Virus record (IMG/VR): IMGVR_UViG_3300005264_000076
Span: 1-41,597 of that record
Length of the DNA: 41,597 bases
Origin: a virus
Strand: one strand, 5' to 3'
Shown here piece after piece: positions 26,604-34,800 of the stretch. Each line of letters begins with the position of its first letter. The first letter of the stretch is position 1. The notes under the pieces were generated by a model. That model saw only the letters and a list, made by a program, of their open reading frames with translations. It was not told the origin of the DNA and did no database searches. The position numbers and the translations under genes were made by a program.

Positions 26604-29555
26604 ATGGATTTGAAGGATCAGATAGTCGATAGTTTAACACCAAATTTTATAGAAAATTTATACTCAGAAGTGAGCAAAAAAAAGCGAGGAATTAATGGTG
26701 AATTTATGGGCTCTTGTCCATCATCAAATCATGAAGATAAATCAGCATCATTTTCATTCAATGTTAACAAAAAAGGTGTGTATAAATGTCATGTTTGTGG
26801 AGATTCAGTTTCAGGTGATATTTTTAATTATGTTCAGGAGTTTAAGGGGTGTGATTCTTTTGAAGATGCTTTAAGTTTTTTGGCTGATAAATTATCTATT
26901 AATAAAGATGATGAAAAAAAAGCTAAAACAAAAAGTAAAAAAGATGAAAAAGAAGAGTGGGAGCCGGAAAAAGAAGATCGTGCAATTCCAGTACAAACTA
27001 TTATGGCTGCTGTTGCTATATTAAGAAGTGAAGAGAATTCTGAGGCATTTAAAGCATTAATTGATATAGGAATTACTGAGGAAATTATCACTAAATATTT
27101 TATTGGATATAAAAATGGTAGATATTGGTTCCCAGTAAAAAATAATAAAGGTGAATTTGTTAACGTCAGACGATATATGATGGATGCTAAATCTAAAAGG
27201 GTTCCAAAAATGATGTCGTATCCAGTTGATGCTGATGGTTATGGTTATGGTGAATCAAGAATGTTTCCTTTAAGGTCGTTAAAATCTGATGAAGTTTATA
27301 TTTTTGAAGGTGAAAAGGATATGTTTATTGCATTATCTAAAGGACTTAATGCAATTACAAGTGGTGGGGTTACTAGTTGGAAAAAAGATTGGGGAGCATT
27401 ATTCCTTAACAAAAGTGTTGTTATTTGTATGGATGCTGATAAAGAGGGTATTGAAGGTGCTAAAAAAAGAGTGGCTGATATATTCCCATTTTGCAAACAG
27501 CTGAAAGTTATTAATCTTCCTTTTGAGAATATAACTAAGGACTGTAATGATTTTGCTGATTACTTAGAATTATATAGTTTTTCTGATTTTGTTAAGTTAG
27601 TAGCTGAAACACCAGTATATAAAGAAGTTACTACCGAAGATGTTACCGAATACAAGGTTAATATAAATGAGGCATCTAAACCTGTTTACGCTAACAAACG
27701 ATGTTTTTCTAAGGGTACGATCGTTACAGCTAAAGACGATACTATGTGGACTGTTCCAGCTGAATTAGAATTGTCTTGCGACTTCAACGATCACCGCACT
27801 CCAGGATGTAAGACTTGTATATTAAAAGATTTAGGCTCATTACCATTACAAAAAAGGATAGAAAAAACGGATCCTCTTTTATTAGAATTATTCAAAGTAA
27901 GCTCAACTGTTAAAACTGGTAGTTTAAAGAGACACTTTGGTGTAAAAGCGAAATGTGGAGCCTTTAAGACTAAACTAATATCAGCGTATAAGGTTGAATC
28001 ACTTGAATTACAGGTGGATCTCTCATACAACAAAACAAGTGTTGAACCTCAATGTAAAAATTATGGATATTATGTTTGGGAAAATAAGTTTGATAGAATG
28101 TTCCCGAATAAAACCTATAATATAAAATCATTATCTACAGCGGATCCAAAAACACAAAACTCAGTTCATCAAATTTATTTAGCAGAATTAGCCGAAACAA
28201 ATATCGATACCTTTAAGGTAACTAAAGAAACAGCTGAAAATTTGAAAAGATTCCAACCGAAAGAAGGTCAATCTATAGAGGATAAAATTGGTGATATATA
28301 TGATGAGTTTTCTAATCGTGCTGGACTTTATGGTAGGCAGGATATGTTTTTACTTATGGATCTAGTATTTCATTCAGCATTAAGTTTTAGTTTTCAGAAT
28401 AAAATTTTGAGAAAAGGTTGGGTTGAGGCTGCAATTGTAGGTGATTCAGGTACAGCCAAGTCAGCAATGGCAAACTTTTTATGTGATACCTATAGGGTTG
28501 GTGATTTTGTTGGTGGTGAAAATTTATCTTTTGCCGGACTAGTTGGTGGATTAACTCAGATGGGAACCAACTGGAATATCCATTGGGGTAGAATACCGCT
28601 TAATGATAGACGAATGTGTGTGATTGATGAAACGTCAGGTATGTTAGTTGAACAGATCGCAAGATTATCAGAAATTAGATCTAGCGGTATTGCTAAGATT
28701 GAAAAAATAAAAACTGAACAAACAATGGCTAGGACTAGGTTGCTATGGCTATCTAACCCAAGGAAAAAGGGTTTTGGTGTTACCACCTTCGATAAGGGTG
28801 TGAAAGCTATACCGGATGTTTTTGGACAGCCAGAAGATGTAAGAAGATTAGATTTAGCATTGTGTGTGGCTAGTGAAGAGGTATCAGCTACGATGGCTAA
28901 TTCTTCACCAAAAGCTGTTGATGATTATTATGGTGAAATGAATCACGATCTAGTTATGTTTATTTGGTCCAGAACACCTGAGCAAATTATTGTACCGGAT
29001 GATGTGCAAAGTCATATCCGTAAATGGGTTATTAGTATTGATGGTATTTATTCCGATACAATCCCATTAATTGAAACATCAGTATTTAGAGAAAAACTAG
29101 TAAGAATGTCTGTAGCACTTGCTGGTAGATTATTCTCAGTTGATTTTAAGGGTAGAATTATCGTTAAAAAAGAGCATGTTGATTATATTATGAAATATTT
29201 GAAACGCATCTATTCAAACGAACGGTTTCAATATGAGCAATATTCAAGAGAAAAATTGAGAGCCCATAACCTACTGAACACAGATCGTATTTGTGAAATT
29301 TTCGACCTTGATGATGAGTTTGTTATTGCGGATCTATCAAGAGGTACGATTAATAAAGGTGCAATTGATGAATGTTTTCGTGATGGTGTATTGAGTTTAA
29401 CTACCAAAGCAAAGGTTATAAATGAGCTAAGAAGGTTAAATGCAATCGATGATAGGACTAATTATTATATTATTCAGCCGGGATTTAGAGCTTTTTTGAA
29501 CAAAAAACTTAAAAAAATTCAAGATAATGGTGGTATTGGAGATATGCCAGTATGA
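26604..29555 (+). CDS. Primase-helicase: CHC2 zinc finger, TOPRIM, MCM-like AAA+
   Basis: This is a 983-residue fusion. Residues 30-90 form a CHC2 zinc finger (Cys38, His43, Cys62, Cys65). TOPRIM primase motifs follow: IFEGEKD (about 232) and CMDADKEG (about 274). A Cys-containing middle region (CDFNDHRTPGCKTC, about 393-406) leads to an AAA+ core with Walker A GDSGTAKS (about 613), Walker B CVIDETSG (about 672), sensor-1 LLWLSNPR (about 713) and VRRLDLAL (about 746). The AAA+ motifs parallel MCM (GDPGTAKS, CIDE, SRFDL). It would make primers and unwind DNA at the adjoining origin. The start overlaps nothing; the end overlaps the next gene by four bases. Confidence 0.8.
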   Translation: MDLKDQIVDSLTPNFIENLYSEVSKKKRGINGEFMGSCPSSNHEDKSASFSFNVNKKGVYKCHVCGDSVSGDIFNYVQEFKGCDSFEDALSFLADKLSINKDDEKKAKTKSKKDEKEEWEPEKEDRAIPVQTIMAAVAILRSEENSEAFKALIDIGITEEIITKYFIGYKNGRYWFPVKNNKGEFVNVRRYMMDAKSKRVPKMMSYPVDADGYGYGESRMFPLRSLKSDEVYIFEGEKDMFIALSKGLNAITSGGVTSWKKDWGALFLNKSVVICMDADKEGIEGAKKRVADIFPFCKQLKVINLPFENITKDCNDFADYLELYSFSDFVKLVAETPVYKEVTTEDVTEYKVNINEASKPVYANKRCFSKGTIVTAKDDTMWTVPAELELSCDFNDHRTPGCKTCILKDLGSLPLQKRIEKTDPLLLELFKVSSTVKTGSLKRHFGVKAKCGAFKTKLISAYKVESLELQVDLSYNKTSVEPQCKNYGYYVWENKFDRMFPNKTYNIKSLSTADPKTQNSVHQIYLAELAETNIDTFKVTKETAENLKRFQPKEGQSIEDKIGDIYDEFSNRAGLYGRQDMFLLMDLVFHSALSFSFQNKILRKGWVEAAIVGDSGTAKSAMANFLCDTYRVGDFVGGENLSFAGLVGGLTQMGTNWNIHWGRIPLNDRRMCVIDETSGMLVEQIARLSEIRSSGIAKIEKIKTEQTMARTRLLWLSNPRKKGFGVTTFDKGVKAIPDVFGQPEDVRRLDLALCVASEEVSATMANSSPKAVDDYYGEMNHDLVMFIWSRTPEQIIVPDDVQSHIRKWVISIDGIYSDTIPLIETSVFREKLVRMSVALAGRLFSVDFKGRIIVKKEHVDYIMKYLKRIYSNERFQYEQYSREKLRAHNLLNTDRICEIFDLDDEFVIADLSRGTINKGAIDECFRDGVLSLTTKAKVINELRRLNAIDDRTNYYIIQPGFRAFLNKKLKKIQDNGGIGDMPV

Positions 29556-29809
29556 ACCAAGAATTATTTAATCTTTTAGGGAAAGATACAACACAAGAAT
29601 TATTATGGGTTATTGGCACAAAACCAAACCAATCGGCAAAAGAGATAGCTAAAATAGTTGTTACTGATCCACAAAGTGCCAGCAGTAAGTTGGTTAAAAT
29701 GACCAAGCATAATCTTGTGACTAGAGATAAATCAACTGGTGTTTATAGATATAAACTATGTGATCCGTTTATTAGTAGCTTAACGGAAGTGGGTAACTTA
29801 CATGCTTGA
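29552..29809 (+). CDS. Small winged-helix protein
   Basis: This 85-residue protein reads as a winged helix: ELLWVIGTKPNQSAKEIAKI, PQSASSKLVKMTKHNLVTRD and a wing KSTGVYRYKLCD. It overlaps the primase-helicase stop (ATGA) and the next gene by eight bases, so it is co-expressed with replication proteins. It may be a regulator or an origin-binding accessory; the sequence does not settle which. Confidence 0.6.
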   Translation: MNQELFNLLGKDTTQELLWVIGTKPNQSAKEIAKIVVTDPQSASSKLVKMTKHNLVTRDKSTGVYRYKLCDPFISSLTEVGNLHA

Positions 29810-30170
29810 TAAATTTAAGCATTATGAAAAGCTAAGATTTATTGAATGTGAACAAAAACTTTTCAAGTTAAAACTTTGGCTAAGAGATGAAAAAACAGCT
29901 GATCATTACCAACGTATCGAGGCTATTTATCGAGTGTATTTATTAAAAAAAAGACTTAAAAGAATATGTAGGTATGGTGCAAAATCGCCTGAAACAACAT
30001 ATATGGTGGCACTTAAATTGGTTGAAAAACTTGAGCAGTACGCAAAAAAATTGAGAGGGGTAGATTGTATGACGAAATTAAATGAAGTTGATCAGGTAGT
30101 GTTTCAAAGTCTCGACGAAACTTTGGCGAAATTAAGACAAGTGAAGGAGGTGTTTAAGAGTGGCAAATAG
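29802..30170 (+). CDS. Hypothetical helical protein with internal start signal
   Basis: This is a 122-residue, basic and helical protein with no recognised family. Near residue 89 there is an internal in-frame ATG at 30069 preceded by GAGAGGGG, which would give a 33-residue C-terminal product (MTKLNEVDQVVFQSL...). The same stretch holds GTAGATTGTA, identical to the core of the iteron elements. Overlaps its neighbours on both sides. Confidence 0.55.
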   Translation: MLDKFKHYEKLRFIECEQKLFKLKLWLRDEKTADHYQRIEAIYRVYLLKKRLKRICRYGAKSPETTYMVALKLVEKLEQYAKKLRGVDCMTKLNEVDQVVFQSLDETLAKLRQVKEVFKSGK

Positions 30171-30459
30171 TGCGGAACAGTTAGGATATACAGATTCAGA
30201 CGTAAGAGATCGTGATGTTAGTAAAGATTTTATCTTACTACAAATTTCAATGAACACTGAATCGAAAGCGGTAATGGCATCGTTCCATCCAGATATTGAA
30301 AAAAGACTTGCAGCAGCAATAAAAGAGGGTGACGAAGGTAAGGATGCGGCTGAAAGAGTTTTATCAATGATAGACCTTTTATCAAAAACCTTAGTAGCGT
30401 CCCTAATCACGACAACTGAGAAAACAATTCCGGATCCAGCAGCAAATGTCGGAAACTAA
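30160..30459 (+). CDS. Hypothetical protein, GTG start
   Basis: This is a 99-residue protein with a GTG start and one of the best RBS in the window (AAGGAGGTG, eight bases upstream). Contains SKDFILLQISMNTESKAVMA and a helical Ala-rich part, EGKDAAERVLSMIDLLSKTL. The family is unknown. The start context TAAGAGTGGCAAATA recurs at the start of the gene at 31325. It overlaps the VRR-NUC gene by 14 bases. Confidence 0.6.
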   Translation: MANSAEQLGYTDSDVRDRDVSKDFILLQISMNTESKAVMASFHPDIEKRLAAAIKEGDEGKDAAERVLSMIDLLSKTLVASLITTTEKTIPDPAANVGN

Positions 30460-30742
30460 GATTGTTAAAAAAATAAAGGATTATGTTAATTCTTTAGCAG
30501 GATTTTGGGTTTGGAAAACTCATGGTGATGGATATTCCACTCCTGGAATAGCGGATTTGATAGGAATTACACCAAACGGCAGATTTATCGCCATAGAGGT
30601 GAAAAAGCCTGAAACGAAGAACAATCTATCTATTGCTCAAAAGTATTTCTTACGAGCGATTGAAAACAAGGGTGGAATTAGTATGATGGCATATTCAGTT
30701 GAATGTGTTCAAAAAAAGTTGAAAATGGAGAAGATAATATGA
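30446..30742 (+). CDS. VRR-NUC nuclease
   Basis: This 98-residue protein matches the VRR-NUC form of PD-(D/E)XK nucleases: GIADLIGI (Asp37), FIAIEVKKPE (Glu51, Lys53) and SIAQKYFLRAI (Gln65), then GG near the C-terminus. Phage VRR-NUC proteins are thought to resolve branched DNA such as Holliday junctions before packaging. It lies in the replication operon; its stop overlaps the next start (ATGA). Confidence 0.85.
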   Translation: MSETKIVKKIKDYVNSLAGFWVWKTHGDGYSTPGIADLIGITPNGRFIAIEVKKPETKNNLSIAQKYFLRAIENKGGISMMAYSVECVQKKLKMEKII

Positions 30743-31335
30743 AAAACAAACTTAATATAGATATGGCAACTGAATCAATTGGTAGGTCAAAATTGTCGGA
30801 AGATGAAAAAGGTAGAGTTTTGTCAAAACTACTTTTTATAAAAGCACTTAGAGAAGAAATGATTAAGCCAGTTGGCATGAACTTTGGTTTAGACATAGAA
30901 AGCGATAAGAAAGGTTCCCTGACGATTACAATAGCTTATGAAGATGGTCGTGAAATTAAGTGGTCTGATAAGAATAAGAAGTCAATGAAACCAAAAAGGG
31001 TTAAAACATTGTCCAATAAAGAATTAACTAAAAGGTTATATGATGGTGTTGAGGCAATGGGTAAAGACTTTCTCTGCCTTAACAGTAAGGTTGACGCTAG
31101 TATTGATACTATTGCTAAGGCGGTTGAAGAGTTTGATCGGTGGTTCTCTACAGCAACCACTGACGCAAGTGAATTAGATAGTAGAGTGGATTCAATGAAG
31201 GCTGAAATGGCTGATCTTAAAAAGACTGTGGCACTTGCGGTTAAAAACGGTAAAGGACATTACAGTAAACTTACTAACAGACTTGATAAGATCGAGAATG
31301 CAATTAACATAAAAGGAACTAAGAGTGGCAAATAA
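30739..31335 (+). CDS. Coiled-coil hypothetical protein
   Basis: This protein is 198 residues from the ATG at 30739, which has GGAGAAG upstream and overlaps the VRR-NUC stop; an earlier in-frame ATG at 30703 lies deeper in that gene. N-terminal half has LTITIAYEDGREIKW; C-terminal half (about 105-190) is a coiled coil (DSRVDSMKAEMADLKKTVAL). No named family. It may be structural or a replication accessory. Confidence 0.6.
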   Translation: MKNKLNIDMATESIGRSKLSEDEKGRVLSKLLFIKALREEMIKPVGMNFGLDIESDKKGSLTITIAYEDGREIKWSDKNKKSMKPKRVKTLSNKELTKRLYDGVEAMGKDFLCLNSKVDASIDTIAKAVEEFDRWFSTATTDASELDSRVDSMKAEMADLKKTVALAVKNGKGHYSKLTNRLDKIENAINIKGTKSGK

Positions 31336-31798
31336 CGAAAACGTAACAGTAATTAGTGCCGGTACTGGATCTCTACCAAGCTCAGAGATAATTAATTCAG
31401 ACGCTCCTATGGTTCTAAATGAATTATTTACTGCAACGCAAGAAGTATCTACACCGCCACCAATTGAAAAGGATTCAATAACAAAAATTCAAAGAGCATT
31501 GCTTAATCATGTTATGGATAAAAAAACCAAAATAGTGATTGAGGCCTTTGAATCAATTAGTAAGGCTGTACATAATATTAAGACATTACCACCAGCAAAA
31601 TCTTTGAGAACCAAAGAGATTTTGGCAGCTGACGAAAAGGGTAAGGAAAACCTTAGACGTACAATTAAAAAGACTATCACTAAACTGGATGATTTTTTTG
31701 AAGTATTGGCAAAAGGCTATAGAGATTCTAATTCAGAAGGTTATGATCCGTTAGGTAATGCCGCTAAAACGAACAAACCTAGTTATCAAACAACATAA
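31325..31798 (+). CDS. Hypothetical protein, last early gene
   Basis: This is a 157-residue protein with a GTG start inside the previous gene; RBS AAAGGAAC. N-terminal 60 residues are Ser/Thr/Pro-rich and probably disordered; the rest is helical and basic (ENLRRTIKKTITKLDDFFEV). No family recognised. Two terminators follow the stop. Confidence 0.6.
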   Translation: MANNENVTVISAGTGSLPSSEIINSDAPMVLNELFTATQEVSTPPPIEKDSITKIQRALLNHVMDKKTKIVIEAFESISKAVHNIKTLPPAKSLRTKEILAADEKGKENLRRTIKKTITKLDDFFEVLAKGYRDSNSEGYDPLGNAAKTNKPSYQTT

Positions 31799-31805
31799 TT
31801 AAAGC

Positions 31806-31843
31806 GGTCTGATAATGAGAAGGGGTTATCAGACCTAGTTTTT
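31806..31843 (+). terminator. Terminator of early operon
   Basis: GGTCTGATAA and TTATCAGACC are perfect 10-base arms around a 10-base loop, followed by TAG and five T. It lies 8 bases after the last early gene and faces the converging late operon. Confidence 0.85.
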
Positions 31844-31852
31844 AATATACAT

Positions 31853-31880
31853 AAAGGTTGGCAAGTTTGTCAGCCTTTTT
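31853..31880. terminator. Second terminator between convergent operons
   Basis: AAAGGTTGGCA pairs with TGTCAGCCTTT (with G-U pairs in the plus-strand RNA) around a four-base loop, with five T on the plus strand at its end. It lies two bases from the stop of the minus-strand giant gene, so it may act in both directions. Confidence 0.7.
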
Positions 31881-31882
31881 GT

Positions 31883-34800
31883 TTATCTACCGTAAGGTCC
31901 TACCCTTCTTTTTTTGAGTGGTGCAAGACTATAATCAGAATAAAATGGTCGCCTAAGATCGCCAGTTTTCAACGTTTGCGGTATACCTACTCTAGCTTTT
32001 CTAACTGCACCAGCTGATAGACCAGTAAAGGCTATAACCGCAGCCTCAGCCATTCTGTCCTTAGCTCCACCATTTAAAATAGTTTCAACAGGTGAGAATA
32101 CATTTACACCAAATTCTGTACCAAAACCAGCATTAGGTTTATAACCTTTTTTTGATAAGTAAGTCCTATTTGCTCCAGCAAGAGCTGCATCACCCACTGT
32201 ATTTATTACAGGTAATCCACCAATAATACCGCCAAATGTGGTTCTGAGTACCCCTATAGGTTCCTGTATTAATTTATCAAGGTCAAAACCATTTCTAACT
32301 AAATGTAAGTGAACCCCAGCAACAGTAAAGATACCCATTAACGCTGCAATTTTCTTTTTAGCAGATTTTCGACCAGCTTTAATTTTAGCTTTTTCAGATC
32401 CCCTTGTTGATTTATATCCATCAGCATAGGCCTTAAAAGTTTCTTCAAAAATTACATTAGCATTTTGGTTAGGCTGGTTTAGGAATGTTGTAAAAGTTCT
32501 AGCAATACCAACTTCGGTAAAATGTTTCGGTAAATCAATTATCCTAGACATCGGCTGAGTTTTACGAATAAGTTCATCAGCCTCTTTTACCGCTGCTTTT
32601 CTACTGTGATTTGATAGTGCCTCGTTATATTTAGCTATCCATAAGATTGAGGTTGTCACCGCATCCATAACCCTAATACCTTCCATACCAAAAGCCTTAA
32701 CCATATAAACAAGTTCACTTGTCATTTCACCAAGGTATCTAACCTTATCCATTTTAGTTTCACCAGCACCATGCCTAAGAGTTTCAAGCATCCCGGAAGA
32801 TTGAAGTAAGTTTTTCAGTGGAGTTCTTTCAAGTGCATCTTGAACATCACGCTCAATACTGTTTGGTCGCATACGCATCATCGTTGACATTTTATAAACA
32901 AATTCTGTTGATTTAATTGGATTAGAAAAAACCTCGTCTAAAGCCTTAGCTATATACATTTTTTTCCTAATTTGAGCTGCCCCCATGTGGAAAGATACCG
33001 GCTGAGTTAATATAACCCTAGCATTGTATCCAAGAACACCGGTGATATAGTTACGTCTGAAAAAATCAGCCATTTTATCAGGAGTAGATGTAGATCTTCT
33101 AGCTGTACCATGAGCCAGTCTTTCAACCCAAGCATGTACCTCTCTAGTAAGAACCGTACTAACACCATCCATGGCACTTTTTATTTCAGGATGATTAAGA
33201 AAAGCTCTCACATCCCGAATAGGTTTTGCCATTGCTAATAAATGCTCAACCATAACCATGTTTTTAGCTACCGTACCAAAATAATCCATTCTCCTAAATG
33301 GTGCATTGGATCCAGTTCTACTTTTGGTCATATTTTTATTAATGCCACGATTAGTATTTCTACTAAGAATTTCACTAATAAATGCTGTTTCAGCATTATC
33401 AGTTTTAATATCCATAATAGGGAAATATCTAAATTCTTTTGGTAAATCTACACCATATTCTTCTCTGAACCATCTAGTTAGCCTAGGCCACTGAACATTA
33501 TCAAAATAATCGATTTGAGCATCTACAGCAGCTTTATGCTTTGCTGATAAACTTTTAATAATTTTCTCCATAGCCTTTTCATCAACACCTGTACCTTCAA
33601 GGTGATTAATTCCTGCTTGATTTTGAGAGTGAGCATAAACATGCATACCTTGATTAATCGTATAGGTTGCTTGCTGTCCTTTACCAGTTTTAAGTGTTAT
33701 GAGCTTGTCATACATTGCAGCTGGAATATCAACATCCTTATGAATTTCCTCAAAGATCTTTCCATGCCTTTCACCACCCCTAAAAGCAGTCTGTACACCA
33801 CCTTCTAATTGGTTATATATATTTTGTGTCATAGCACTATGTTTTTTGAACCCATCAAAAAATCCTATAATTCGCTCACCTCTAAGTGAGTGAGCGAAAT
33901 ATTTTTTAATAGATTCCATATTGCGATCTCTATTATAAATATGTTTTGGTCTAACAGATTCATATTGATAATCAACAGCTTTAGCTGAACCAAACACTTC
34001 CTTAATTTCTCCTACAGCTCGCTCAACTTCAACTTCTAGCTTTTTTAATCGAGCCATCTCTTTTTCAGCACCAACCATATGCCCCTTTTCTCGAAGTGAA
34101 TTTATGTTACCTAAAACCTTTTCAAGTTCATGGCTATTCATTTGATCAAAAGTTTTTCTCACTGCACTAGCTGCACGTTTGAGAAATTCAGGTGTAAAAT
34201 TTTTAACATCTTTAACGTTATCAACTAATCGGCTGTGTTCTTTATAAATACCACCAACATCCACACCATCAGTAGTAATTGATTTTAGATATTCTCTTAA
34301 CTTTTCGTTACTATCCGCATCCTGTCCACGACTAGGAGTTCTCTGTAACTTTCGTAATCTCTTAAATTCAGATCGAACACGTTTAATAACTTTTTTACGC
34401 AACCTACTTAATCTACGTTTTTCTAAAACCCTATCGATTTGATCAATAGCTTTTCTATATTGCTTAACAGAAACCGTTTCATTTTTAAGAAGAGTATCAA
34501 CTGTATTATGAACCTCAGCATCAATACCAACTCTTTTAGCATAATGATAAATGTTATTACGCATAATTTGAGTGTTGATTTTTGACTTCTTAGCCACTTC
34601 AACCTCTAACATTAATCTAGCCTTAGTTGCCTCTGGTGATGCCCCTCTCATTCGAGCCCTAACCCCTCTGAGATTATCCTGTAATTCTTTTAACCCATCA
34701 GTCTTTAATATCCCATCATCAATTATCTTATCAACTTGATACCTTATCTGAGCATCGATAGATTCAAGCTCCCATTTACCATATAATTTCGGATCAATTT

